A stretch of DNA of 64,000 nucleotides from the NCBI RefSeq assembly GCF_029873635.1, contig NC_080418.1, positions 12,813,562 through 12,877,561 on the forward strand. The letters are read 5' to 3'. Positions 1 through 10,807 of this stretch are shown here, one piece after another. Under the pieces are notes generated by a model. That model was not told the DNA's origin. It was given only the letters and a program-made list of their open reading frames with translations, and did not search any database. The stretch comes from Malania oleifera. Lineage: Eukaryota > Streptophyta > Magnoliopsida > Santalales > Ximeniaceae. The position numbers and the translations under genes were made by a program. Numbering within the stretch: the stretch's first letter is position 1; each line of letters begins with the position of its first letter.

Positions 1-1314
1 TTGAGTATCTGGATGGGCTTGAAATTGGGATTCATCTATCTCCAAAGTATTTAATAATGTGTTCAGCCTAGTCAATTCAGTGGTTATCTCAATGATGGCT
101 TGACAAGTTTGAGAGTTGATCACATTTTGGCTTGCCATGAACTGTTGCAAGCTAATGGTTAGCTGTTGTATGGAATCTTCCATTTCCCTTCTTTGCATTG
201 GAGGAGGCTGATTTGCAAAGTAAGAGGCCCCTGAGTCTTAGCCAGATGCTGCATAAGGAATGTATTGACTTTGTCCCTGGGGAGATGGCTCCACTTGGTC
301 ATTCGTCCAACTGAAATTTGAATGACTTCTACAACCTGCATTGTAAGTATCAGAATAAGGTTCATAAGAAATCTCAGAAACCATATACACCGGGTTAGAC
401 TGATCAAGCAAAACTTCCTTAAGAGCAGGAATAGTTGAACATGCATCAGTCGCATGCCCTGGATCCTCACATATGCTGCATTTTTTAGAAGATGATGGTA
501 AAACATGCATTTCATTTACCTCCTTAAGCTCAATGGAATCTAACCTTTTGGATATCAATGCAAGCTTAGCATTCAAATCATCAACTTCTTCCAATTGATA
601 CTTACCACCCCCACTAATGCATTTTTTGCTTTTCAGATCTATCATATATATCAGAGACAACCCAAGATTGGGTGTTTTCAGCCAAATAATCAAAATAGTC
701 AAAAGCTTCTTCAGACTCTTTATTGAAAAATTCACCATTACACATTGTTTCCACAAATTGCCTCATCTTTGGTTGCAACCCCTCATAGAAAAAACTGATG
801 ACCCTCCAATTCTCATACCTATGGTGAGGACATGCATTTAAGAGGTCTTTGAAACATTCCCAACACTAATAAAATGTTTCCACATCATTTTGGAAAAAAG
901 TCATGATTTGTCTTTTCAAAGCATTAGTTCTTTGCATGGGAAAAAATTTCTTTAAAAACTCAGTTTGCATTTCTTGCCAAGTCCCAATGAATCTTGGCCT
1001 TAAGGAATAAACCAAGTTTTTGCCTTGTCTTTTAAAGAAAAGGGAAACAATTTCAGTTTTATTACCTCCTTAGTGCATGTTCTATCCATGAATGTGACAC
1101 AAACTTCTTCAAACTCTTTAATATGCAAATATGAGTTTTCAGATTCAATGCCATGAAAATGAGGTAATAATGGAATCATCCCAGGTTTAAAATTAAAAGC
1201 ATTTGCATTCAAAGGTAGAATAATGCAGGATGGGGTACTGGTCCTAACAGGTTGCAAATATTCTTTGAGTGTCCTATTAGGGTTCTCCATATCATGAGGT
1301 TCATTTTCAGCCAT
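1..1314 (-). pseudogene. gag polyprotein remnant of element C
   Basis: The first 104 codons (1314-1000) encode a retrotransposon gag segment containing FKPGMIPLLPHFHG and LKLFPFSLKDKAKTWF, a pattern typical of the capsid region of plant Athila/Tat gag. Stops and frameshifts follow. The frame recovers at 756-238, where a CCHC zinc knuckle (CSICEDPGHATDAC, CX2CX4HX4C) is readable at about 480-440. After another stop at about 240, a coil-like tail (ISLQQFMASQNVINSQT) continues to the window edge. The protein would package element RNA. With several stops it is not functional. Confidence 0.75.
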
Positions 1315-1558
1315 GATGCTACATGTATCAGATGGTGATTCAAGTTAAATAGGTTCACTCGATGATGAGATGGATGAGTTGGCCCTGGCTAGTCTAAATG
1401 TGTTATCTCTAGCCCAACTAGTCATACAAACTCAGTATAAATGCAATAAAAGCAAACAGGTTAAAGGAGAGGAAGTAGATATCACCCAGGCCGTGAAGAC
1501 GTTCACAGCTTTATAACACCTCTCTGAAATCTGAGAAACACTTCGATGACACCAATTG

Positions 1559-1580
1559 GTCCCCGGCAATGGTGCCAAAA
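1559..1580 (-). other. Primer-binding site of element C
   Basis: On the minus strand TGGCACCATTGCCGGGGA closely matches the complement of the 3' end of plant tRNA-Asp, the usual primer of Athila/Tat-type elements. It lies three bases inside the LTR end at 1584, as expected for minus-strand DNA priming. Confidence 0.7.
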
Positions 1581-1583
1581 ACT

Positions 1584-3260
1584 TGACTCGTTCTGAGTTG
1601 TACTTTCAAGTGCAGAAGTGTCAAGTTGTATCAAGGATGAGTCCAGGATCGTATTCCATAGGGACCACTAAGTATCAAAGTATTTATGCAAGTTTAGTGA
1701 AATTCTGTTGCTGAAAAATGAGGTTTGAAAATCTTTTTGGTCTTTTACGATTTTGAAAATAGTAAACAAAGTGAGAGAAGCTTGAGTAAACTATCAAAAT
1801 GAAACTGAAATTTTATCAATTTTCCAAAAATGTAAATCTAATAACGCAACCAAAACTAAATAGATTACTAAAACAATTTTACCAAACACTCGGGTTACGG
1901 GTTCAACATCTCTTTGCTTCCATCGTTTACTAATTTCCTAGGCTTTACTCTTTTTCTTGTTAATCCAATCAAGGCATTAATAAGATGAAATTTTATTACT
2001 AAAGATCGAGTAAATTGGCCACATCCAAACGAAAGAAAATAAAAACTCTCATTAAGCATCAACCGAATTTTATGTAAAAATTAGTTGATTAAAATCTTAG
2101 ATTAAATCAAGGTTTTGATGTGCCTATCCTCAACAACAAAACAAGAAATAAGAGCCAACAATTTATCAACGATGCCTTCAATATTCGGTTTTAACCAAAT
2201 AAAAGTTTAACAATAATTTCTTAGGAGAACTAATAAACCATGGAAAACAAACGACATTGACCCACAACCCGAGTTACCGAACTTAGCCACTCATGCTCAC
2301 AATACACAATTTTCGGGTCAAATTAATTCCATGGTGGCTCACTACATCAATAAAACAAAAAAATGATAAGAAAAATACAAACTTTGATAAAACCGAACCT
2401 AATCTAAATTGAGTTTCAACAAAAAACACAACTAATTTAATTTTCCAAAGGCAAAAAAAACTTAACAATTATTTAAAATCTAAAATAAACCTTAATACTA
2501 ATTTAACCATGTCCAACTTTCAATACAAAAAAGTAAATAAATAAATAAATAAATAAAAGAAAGAGATAGAAAAAAAAGAGAGAGATAGAGAGAGCCATGG
2601 GAGTTGCAGTTGGAGTGGTGCTCGACTAGCCTGGCTGTGCTATGGAGGAGCTTCTGGGGTCTTCAAAGCTTTGCTACTGCTGCTGGTGTTTTGCAGAGGA
2701 TGAGGTAGTGTTGTGGCTAGAGCAGAGAATAGAGAAAAGAGAAAAAAGATAGCGATAACAGAAGGGCAAGAAGAAAACCAATAAGAAGGAAAAGATAAAG
2801 AGAAAGAGAATTGGAAGAAGGGAGAAGAGGAGGAATTTAAAAGAGATTGGGGGAAGCCCTAGACCCACTTTAGCCAACCCGACCCGACAACTTGAGGCCG
2901 GGTCACATTTTTGCTCTCTGTTCACCACAATATTTGACCCTTCTAAAGCCAATTTCTTACAAAATGAAAAACACAAAAGTTGTAGATAATCCTTTCCTCT
3001 TTTTTGAAAAATTTGAATCGTCTCGATCGGAATTTGGACGGAAAATTTAGGCATGAAATACAAACAGGTGTCAGTTTTGGTTCCCGACACTTTTCCTGCG
3101 ATAAAAAATGATCGAAAACTCGTAAATTGCACAATAAAACTCAAGAATGATAATTTCGGCACTTTATTAAAATATTGGACAAATTTGGACATTTAATTAA
3201 AAATATACATTGTAAAGATCGGGTTAAAGTGCCCAATTACGCTATTTGCACGCGTAATCA
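1584..3260 (-). repeat. 5' LTR of element C (1677 bp)
   Basis: On the plus strand it begins TGACTCG and ends GTAATCA. Both ends are fixed by alignment with the related solo LTR at 61030-62850, which shares TGAC at one end and ATAATCA at the other. A purine-rich tract with an AAAT tetranucleotide run lies at about 2530-2600. No conserved reading frame is seen, so the short open frames in it are chance. Confidence 0.75.
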
Positions 3261-4278
3261 GGTACCCCCCCTCGGTTATTTGGCAAGTGACTGGCAAACC
3301 AAACATAAAGTAAAGGAACACAACACTTCAATCGTTCTTGACCCTTACCCCTGCATTTGTTAAGGGATTGAAAAGTTTCCGCCAAAATGCCTGGGATTAG
3401 ATTAACTCCATTCTTCACTTGTGCACAAAAGAAATGGTGGTTCGGTCGATAGTCCCTAATTCTTTAGGGAAAATAACTAGACCATATATGGCCAGTGCTA
3501 GCAGATGCATCTGAGCCTACTTACCTTCTTCTTCTTCCAACAATGCCTTCAGGTACTTCCAAGTGATTTTCTCGTCTTCCCCTGCAGCTCGCTGAATCTT
3601 GATTCCAGAAACCTTATACAATTCTCTTGCCAAAGAAGCTCAAGAATCAGGCATATAAATGTGATAAGGTGACCGCTGTTTCATCAAATGTAGAGTGACA
3701 TGTACTTTTCGATTGTAGGAATCATGTCTATCCCATTGACTATGAAACATATGTACGGGGGATTCCAGAAGTTGATTAATGCCTTCACCATCTAAAAGTT
3801 CACCGATATATGTAACAGAAAACCGATGTGGCCGTATAACTGCGAGAACTCCAAACGACGCTGTAGTGTCCACCCTTTCCAAATAGTCTTTAGTTCATCT
3901 AGTGGGTTTGACCGGGTATATATGTAGACTTTGGCCGGTAACTTCACCACTGACCCTCTGTTCAAGCTGTCTCCCCATTGTATCTGTTGATCTTCAAAAT
4001 ATAACTGTACCATAGACTCTATTTCCTGGTAAATTATTGCATCCTCCATGGACAACCCTGGTTTTTCTCAGAACCTTGGTAAAGCGAGTGGGATGCCTAT
4101 ATGTATGCAATATGTTAGTAATACTACCATGCAATGTGTATAGCCATAAGATCTCTTGGAGAAGGATGGGGTTCTTATCCCAAACCCAGGGTGGGCATAT
4201 ACAAGGCTTTTTGAGACTTTGTCCTAGGTGGGGGATTTTGGATAAGCACGTGTGGTTAAGCTCTATCCCTATAGACAA
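3261..4278 (-). pseudogene. Gag-like ORF of element B (resembles DUF7745-type plant retroelement protein)
   Basis: Three overlapping minus-strand frames each carry part of one protein: 4055-3792, 3882-3640, then on towards 3430. The last part includes ALAIYGLVIFPKELG, which resembles a conserved piece of the DUF7745-type domain found at the start of many plant retroelement polyproteins. Preceding segments (YIGELLDGEGINQLL, MFHSQWDRHDSYNR) fit the same domain. Frameshifts and stops make it a pseudogene, and it ends at the LTR of element C. The family assignment is from memory and tentative; retroelement context is more secure than the domain name. Confidence 0.45.
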
Positions 4279-4817
4279 AAAGTTCCCAGATTGAAATTCT
4301 ATTCTCCCTCATAGAGGTCCATACAAAGCTTGCACTGAGCAGAATGGTTCGCGGGTCCCATCAAGCTTAAGCTACGAAGAGACAAACGCTATTACACCCT
4401 TATCTAATCCTAAAAGGGAAAGCTCGGGTACAGAGATGTGAAGGTGTGTGAGTTCGTCCATTTTATCCTACACCCTCTACCTCACATTCATCCATTCGTT
4501 ATTTATAATCGAATACATGCAACACATCACATGTTAGAAATCTGTACAACTAATCACATGCTTACCAACCAATCAAATGCTCAACATGGAAAATATTTAC
4601 AAGTATCAATTACCTCTTATTTGAACATAAAAGGTAAGTCAAAAACTTATGGTTATTAATATGCACAATTACTCACCTATGCACCATTAGTTTTATCAAT
4701 TTGCACAAAAATAAAAGGGGGGGGGGGTATTCAAAAGGTTCATTATATTTGAAATTGGGATAATCGACGATTAATCACTGGCTCGACTCTTAATGGTCCC
4801 TAGCGGAGTCACCAAGC
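4279..4817 (-). other. Leader and primer-site-like sequence of element B
   Basis: On the minus strand TGGTGACTCCGCTAGGGA (4812-4795) lies just inside the inferred LTR end and resembles the 'TGGCGACTCC..' primer-site class seen in plant LTR elements. I cannot assign the tRNA with certainty. The rest (4279-4794) is AT-rich with a run of ten G at 4719-4728 and no protein I recognise. Confidence 0.4.
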
Positions 4818-6179
4818 CGTCGCAACATTCCCAAGCGAAACAAAGCGAATGAAAAGTGAATTTTAAATTTTCGTGAAAAATAGTGTAATGGAGTCGCCAC
4901 TAACCTTTTAGTGTGGTCTAACACTTGATTACTACCCAATTAAGGGTAGAATCAGTCTGCATTACCAGAGACGGGCTCGGGAGTATGGTTACGCAAGGAG
5001 AAGGTCTTCGCACCCCCTGCATGCCCATTCTTATGAATGGTACCATATTAATTGAAAATTATCCCAAAAATTAATTTAATTAGCCTTTAAAATTACTCCC
5101 CTTTTTTAAAATGGTAAAACAAATACCAAAAAAATAAAATAAAATAAAATAACATATAGGTATTCCCTCAGAATCGGGGCATATCATGTTTCGAAAACCT
5201 CAATGCCCTTCCTTGCAATCATTGGGATCAGAAAATAGAGAAAATATGTTTTTTTAACAAAAAATAACTCCCAGGTATTTTGAAAGTCATAGGATTTTTT
5301 TAAGTAAGGAAAATTGACATTTTTGAAACCTTGGGAGGTTTTGGGCTCATTTAGGGTGAAAATGATTTCTTGGACCTTGAAAATGTTTTTGTGATTTTTT
5401 CCAAGTGTGAAAACATTTTTGTGACTTTTATGGTTCTTCAATATTTTTCCCAAACTTCAAAATAGCACAAATAAAATTAAAACAAAACTCATAGAAGTCA
5501 AAGTTTGAAAATATTTTTGGAATTTTTCCTAAAAAAACTTTTGTGATTTTTTTTGGCATTTTATGATTTTTATAGGTTTTTTGAATCATTAATCATTCAA
5601 AGAAAAGAAAAGAAAAAACATATTAAATAAAACAATAAATTGGCTCCATACCGACTCAAGGGTTCAAACAATTCACAAAGAGATAAACAAGGTTTAGGTT
5701 CGAGATTGAACCTGACTTTGGGATTGAGTCTTTGATTCAAAACTTCATACCCCGTTTATTATACTTTACAACCCAGGAAGGGAAAATTCATTAGTTTTAC
5801 CTTTTGTTTTCTTCTCCTCCGGTCTTCTTTTCCTGTCGGTTAGTCTACTAGGACCAGTCTACGGCGTCTTCTCAAGAATTGTTCTTGAGCTCTAACTCGA
5901 GGCACTACGAAGTGCTTTCTTCAGATGGGGTAACTCGGCACCGGTAGGAAACGGGACCAATCGACCACTTGATCTTCTAAGAGAATGAAACGTAACCTCA
6001 GTCAGTAGAAGACTTCAATATTCAAAATCTTCTCCTTATCACTCAGAAAAACTAGTTTCACAAACTTATAATAGAAGACTTCAATATTAAAAATCTTCTC
6101 CTTACCACCACTACGAACTCCTCCTTTGTACTTGGAATGAGAAGACTATTTATAGACTTAGTTTGGGGCAAGCATGGGA

Positions 6180-6940
6180 AAGAAGATATAGGGGAGTGAT
6201 GATGGGAGGAGTAAAGTATGAGGTGAAGAATGATGAAGGGAATATAGCATAGGAAGAATGATAAAGAAATAAACAAAGCATGTGGTGAGTGATGATGGAG
6301 GGAACAAAGTATGGGATGAAGAATGATGAAGGGAATCTAGCATGAGAAGAATGATAAGGGAAGGAAACATGACATGTGGTGAGTGATGATGGGGGGAACA
6401 AAGTATGAGATGAAGAATGATGAAGGGAATAGCATGAGAAGAATGATAAAGGGAGGAAACATGACATGCGGCGAGTGATGATGGGGGGAACAAAGTATGG
6501 GATGAAGAATGATGAAGAGAATATAGCATGGGGAGAATGATAAAGGGAGGAAACATGACATGTGGTGAGTGATGATGGGGGGAACAAAGTGGATGAAGAA
6601 TGATGAAGAGAATATAGCATGGGAAGAATGATAAAGGGAGGAAACATGACATGTGGTGAGTGATGATGGGGGGAACAAAGTATGGGATGAAGAATGATGA
6701 AGGAAATATAGCATGAGGTGAATGATAAAGGGAGGAAACATGACATGTGGTGAGTGATGACGGGGGGAACAAAGCATGAGATGAAAAATGATGAAGGGAA
6801 TATAGTAAAGCATGTAGTGAGTGATGATGGGGGGAACAAAGTATCGGGTGAAGAATAATGAATTGAATATAGCATGAGATGAATGATAAAGGGAGGAAAC
6901 AAGACATGTGGTGAGTGATGATGAGGGAATAAAGCATGCT
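6180..6940. repeat. 94-bp minisatellite, about 8 copies, in LTR of element B
   Basis: The phrase GTGGTGAGTGATGATGG recurs near 6281, 6373, 6467, 6560, 6652, 6747, 6811 (variant) and 6905. Spacing is 92-95 bp except for one short unit of about 64 bp. Each unit also carries GAACAAAGTATGGGATGAAG and GATAAAGGGAGGAAACATGA. The unit has no stop on the minus strand in some frames, and 94 is not a multiple of three. This makes all three minus frames look open for about 250 codons; they are not genes. Confidence 0.9.
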
Positions 6941-6959
6941 TGCATTTGACAAATTAGAT

Positions 6960-6960
6960 A

Positions 6961-7017
<57 letters not shown>
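6960..7017. repeat. (AAT)n microsatellite
   Basis: An uninterrupted run of AAT/ATA triplets of roughly 55 bp inside the LTR of element B, directly after the 94-bp minisatellite. Confidence 0.95.
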
Positions 7018-7039
7018 CATAAAATAATAATATGAGGGT

Positions 7040-7860
7040 CCTAGAAGTTGTGCGTAGCCCAACGAAGATGTGTGGGGCCCACGCGCCAGGGGTCCACGAG
7101 CCGTTTGAGGGTTTTAGGAACCCGAGCTAGCATGCAACGGATATAGGGATTTGAGCTAGCATACCAAAGGGGGTAACGTGGACTGGATGTAGGAATCCGA
7201 GCTAGTGTACCAGGAGATTTGGGCTCGCAAACCATGTGGGGCCCAATGGAGATATTTGGGGTCCATAAGCCATGTGGGGTCCATAAGCCATTTAAGGGTT
7301 ATAGGAACCTGAGCTAGCAGGCGCAAGCATGCCAAGGGAGATAACGTGCATCGGATGTAGGAATCCGATCTAGCGTACTAGAGATATGCGGCCTATAAAC
7401 CATGTGGGGCCCATAAGCCATGTGGGGTCCATAAACCATTTGAGGGTTATGGAAACCTGAGCTAGCAGGCACAAGCATACCAAAGGAGGTAACATGCATC
7501 GGATGTAGGAATGTGAGCTAGCGTACTAGAGGGGGTAACGTGCACCGGATGTCGGAATTCGAGCTAGCGTACTAGGAGGGATAACATGCATCAGATGTAG
7601 GAATCTGAGCTTGCGTACCAGGAGATATGGGGCCTGCAAACCATGTGGGGTTCACATGCAATGTGGGATGTACAAAGATGTGTGGGGGTCCACAAGCAGC
7701 GTGAGACCTACAAAGATGTGTGGGGTCCACAAGCAGTGTGGGACCTACAAAGATGTGTGAGGGTCCACGAGCAGCGTGGGACCTGCAAAGATGTGTGGGG
7801 TCCATAAATAGTGTGGGAAGGTTTGACATGAGGTCTCCTCGGAAAGGCCTAGTTAAAATT
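7040..7860. repeat. Degenerate tandem repeats rich in TGTGGGG..CC and GAGCTAGC
   Basis: Variants of AGGAATCCGAGCTAGCGTAC recur near 7110, 7190, 7360, 7500, 7560 and 7600. The phrase AAAGATGTGTGGGGTCC recurs near 7675, 7715, 7755 and 7790. Units vary in length, so this is a compound array. It forms the outer part of the LTR of element B. A similar TGTGGGGCCCACA phrase occurs in the unrelated solo LTR at 58800-58985. Confidence 0.8.
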
Positions 7861-7872
7861 GGGGTGTCTACA

Positions 7873-9105
7873 TATATAAAACTGAAACTATCTACTCACT
7901 AGATCCATACATGTAACTGCAAAAGAAACTTATCTAACTATTATACTTTACCTGAGTACCTTTATACCTCTTGGAACAATTGTGGGTATTTTTGTCTGAT
8001 CTACTCCTCGAGCTCCCAAGAAGCTTCTTCTATGGTATGATTCCTCGACAAAATTTTAACTAACTGAATTTCTTTAGTGCGTAAAGTCTGAACCTTTCTG
8101 TCCAAAATTTGTACAAGTACTTCTTCATATGCCAATGAATCCTAAGCTCTATCTATGCATCGCTAATGATGTGGGATGGGTTTGGGACGTATTTTCTTAA
8201 CATGGCAACATTAAACAAGTCATGAATTCGAGCCAAAGCTGGCGGCAAAGCTAGCTTATAGGCAACTGACCCTATTCTCTCAAGTATCTGAAAAGGGCCA
8301 ATATATCTAGGGCTCAATTTGTCATTCTTTCCAAACCTCATAAATCCTTTCAGAGGAGCTATCTTCAAAAACACTCGATCTCCCACATCAAATTCTAACT
8401 TTCGGCGGCGAGTGTCTGTGTAGCTTTTTTGCCGACTCTGTGCTGTTCTGATTCTTTCTCTAATTAATCAAAATTTTTCGGACGCCTGCTATATTATGTC
8501 GAGACTCAAAACTCGCCTTTCACCTACTTCATCCCAAAAAAGAGGAGAACGACATCTCTTGCCATATAATGCCTCATAAAGTGTCATGTCGAAACTATAC
8601 TGATAGTTATTATTGTAAGCAAACTCAACCAACGACATAAACTGAACCAACTGCCTCCAAAATCAAGCACACAAGCACAAAGCATATCCTCTAATGTCTG
8701 AATTGTTCTCTCAGTCTGGCCATCTGTCTGGGGATGGAAAACAGTGCTAAAGGCTAACTGTGTACCCATAGCCTCTTGAAAACTTTTCCAAAATTGTGAA
8801 GTAAACCGAGGATCTCGGTCGGAGATTATTGATACCGACACACCATGGACACGAACTATCTTCTGAGTATATATCTCTGCCAACCTATCCAAGGAATAAC
8901 CTATTTTAATAGGGATGAAATGAGCGGTTTTCGTCAGACGATCTACAACCACCCAAATCGCATTCAATCCCTGTCGTACTGGTGGTAATCCCGTAACGAA
9001 GTCTATCGAAACATGGTCCCATTTCCATTATGGAATGAACAATGGCTGCAACTGTCCTACCGATCTTTGGTGCTCAGCTTTAACCTACTGACACGTCAAG
9101 CATTG
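7873..9105 (-). pseudogene. Integrase and C-terminal pol of element A
   Basis: From 9105 leftwards: part of the integrase zinc finger (CLTCQQVKAEHQRS), then the catalytic core at 8967-8584 ([45 protein letters not shown]). These supply the second Asp and the Glu of the D,D-35-E triad; the first Asp lies just upstream in FVTGLP-type context. After a frameshift, 8386-8153 encodes the integrase C-terminus (GDRVFLKIAPLKGFMRFG, RKYVPNPSHIIS). The rest, to 7873, decays in the region that is a chromodomain-like tail in element E. Multiple stops make it inactive. Confidence 0.75.
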
Positions 9106-10801
9106 CTAAACAAATGGTGTGCTCATTTGGCCTAGGAACTAAGGTCCACACTTTGCTTCTTTCAAATTGATTAAGTTCTTCTTGCATGGACATTACCCAA
9201 GATTCATCTTCTATGACTTCTTTAATATTTTTAGGTTCTTCTTGGGATAAGAAAGTAAAGTGGTTTACTATATTTCTCAATGATGATCTGGTGGCTACTC
9301 CGCGGGATGGTTCGCCTATGATTTGATCTATAGGATGACTTCTAATGTATTTCCAATCTTTAGGCAATTCTTGATTTCCATTCTCATTATCCTCAAGTGA
9401 TTTTTCGTTTGCTTCTTGATTTTCACTTGCATTATTTTCAATGGACATTTTCTCTAAACATTTTCTAATATCAATATCATCTTCATCATCTTTGTTAGAG
9501 AATGGATTAGACTCATCAAATACAACATGAATGGATTCAATTACGGCTAAAGTTCTTTTATTAAAAACTCTATATGCTTTACTATTAAGTGCATAGCCTA
9601 GGAAGATGCCTTCATCAGATTTAGAGTCAAATTTTCCTAGATGCTCGTTATCTCTAAGCACAAAGCATTTACAACCAAATACATGAAAATAGGAAATATT
9701 AGGCTTATGGTTGTTCCACAATTCATAAGGAGTTTTATTAATTGATGGTCTAATCAACACCCTATTCATAACATAGCATGCGGTATTAATGGCCTCGGCC
9801 CAAAAATATTTAGGTAAGTTATGCTCATTCAACATAGTTCTTCCCATTTCTTGTAGTGACCTATTCTTTCTTTCAACTACACCATTTTGTTGAGGTGTCC
9901 TAGGTGCAGAAAAATTATGAGATATACCTTCTAAGTCACAATATTTTTCTATGTTTTCATTTTTGAATTCCGTGCCTCTATCACTTCTTATGTGAGTGAT
10001 TTTATATCCTTTTTCATTCTGAATTCTCCTGCAAAGTTTGGTGAAATGTTCACATGATTCATTTTTATGTGCAAGAAATAACACCCATGTGAATCTAGAA
10101 AAATCGTCCACAATTACAAAGGCATAAGATTTTCCACCAAGACTTTGCACAGAATTAGGCCCAAATAAATCTAGGTGAAGCAACTCCAATGGCCTAGTAG
10201 TAGATATGAATTTCTTTTTCTTAAAACTAGATTTTGTTTGCTTACCCATTTGACATGCATCACAAATTTTGTCCTTTACAAAAGACATTTTAGGCAAACC
10301 TTTAACCAATTCTTTTCTAACAAGTTTAGACAACAAGTCCATGCTAGCATGCCCCAAACGCCTATGCCACAACCAACTAGCTTCATTTATAGCTAAAAAA
10401 CATGTTACTTGTTGCGAAGCTAACATATCAAGAGATGTAGTGTAAACATTTTCATGTCTCTCAGCAGTAAAGAGTACTTTGTGGTCTGTTTTATTTTCTA
10501 CTATGCATTTGTCATTCTCAAATGATACTTTATATCCTATATCGCACAATTGACTTATGCTAAGTAGATTATGTTTCAATCCATCAACCAACAGAACATT
10601 ATCGATAGTAGGAGAGGAATCCTTACCAACCTTACCTACCCCGACGATGCGTCCTTTGGCATTGTCACCAAATGTCACGTAGCCTCCATCCTTGGGAACA
10701 ATTGAAGTGAATTTTCCCTTGTCACCGGTCATGTGTCGTGAGCACCCACTGTCTAAGTACCACCAGTCCTTGGATGGGGATGATTTTAGACATACCTGCA
10801 A
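9080..10801 (-). CDS. Copia pol, N-terminal half: protease and integrase (truncated)
   Basis: An open frame of about 570 codons. Aspartic protease active site is WYLDSGCSRH (DSG at residues 17-19). The integrase zinc finger has H146, H151, C180, C183 and the catalytic core has D211 (HLDLFGP), D274 (RSDRGTEF) and E310 (VVERKNR), so all catalytic residues are present. A typical copia tail follows (FGCKCFVLRDN, DEGIFLGYA). The frame continues in phase from gag across a single TAG, so the first Met is not necessarily a start. The last ten or so residues after PNEHTI come from element A. RT is missing, so this copy cannot transpose by itself. Confidence 0.85.
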   Translation of the reverse strand: MQVCLKSSPSKDWWYLDSGCSRHMTGDKGKFTSIVPKDGGYVTFGDNAKGRIVGVGKVGKDSSPTIDNVLLVDGLKHNLLSISQLCDIGYKVSFENDKCIVENKTDHKVLFTAERHENVYTTSLDMLASQQVTCFLAINEASWLWHRRLGHASMDLLSKLVRKELVKGLPKMSFVKDKICDACQMGKQTKSSFKKKKFISTTRPLELLHLDLFGPNSVQSLGGKSYAFVIVDDFSRFTWVLFLAHKNESCEHFTKLCRRIQNEKGYKITHIRSDRGTEFKNENIEKYCDLEGISHNFSAPRTPQQNGVVERKNRSLQEMGRTMLNEHNLPKYFWAEAINTACYVMNRVLIRPSINKTPYELWNNHKPNISYFHVFGCKCFVLRDNEHLGKFDSKSDEGIFLGYALNSKAYRVFNKRTLAVIESIHVVFDESNPFSNKDDEDDIDIRKCLEKMSIENNASENQEANEKSLEDNENGNQELPKDWKYIRSHPIDQIIGEPSRGVATRSSLRNIVNHFTFLSQEEPKNIKEVIEDESWVMSMQEELNQFERSKVWTLVPRPNEHTICLAMLDVSVG

Positions 10802-10807
10802 AATAAG

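Larger units (their letters stand above)
1..3260 (-). mobile_element. Element C: Athila-like Ty3/gypsy retrotransposon, 5' part
   Basis: On the minus strand the order is LTR (3260 to 1584), primer-binding site (about 1580-1559), leader, then a degenerate gag running off the left window edge. The gag sequence and the tRNA-Asp-like primer site fit the Athila/Tat branch of plant Ty3 elements. A solo LTR of the same family lies at 61030-62850. Its right LTR end abuts a broken gag-like ORF of element B, so C is read as inserted in B. The other end and its target duplication are outside the window. Confidence 0.75.
3261..7872 (-). mobile_element. Element B: LTR retrotransposon with unusual gag-like ORF, 5' part
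   Basis: Minus-strand order is a long LTR (7872 to about 4818), a primer-site-like sequence (4815-4795), a leader, and a broken ORF (4278 to 3261). Element C interrupts the ORF. The right LTR edge (minus strand TGTAGACACCCC) abuts the 3' region of chromovirus A. The homologous stretch of element D at 35740-35780 runs on without the break, which shows that B inserted into A. The left half of B is outside the window or lost. Confidence 0.6.
4818..7872 (-). repeat. LTR of element B (about 3.05 kb)
   Basis: The outer end is clear: TGTAGACACCCC on the minus strand, meeting the chromovirus A sequence at 7873. The inner end near 4818 is inferred from the primer-like sequence and lacks a perfect terminal CA. 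The block at about 4880-5040 (GGAGTCGCCACTAA ... GGTTACGCAAGGAGAAGG) is a pattern I associate with many plant LTRs. It contains a 94-bp minisatellite, an AAT microsatellite and a further degenerate repeat, listed separately. Confidence 0.55.

Noticed and set aside
3175..3363. Plus-strand open frame across the C LTR edge
   Set aside because: It spans a junction of two elements, and its codon use and content show no protein signature.
4719..4728. Long homopolymers (G10 here, C14 at 26974, G16 at 31167)
   Set aside because: May be real or assembly errors; no feature can be supported on them.
6150..7062. Three long overlapping minus-strand open frames (241-264 codons)
   Set aside because: They are read from a 94-bp tandem repeat and give the same low-complexity peptide in shifted frames; no domain or start context.
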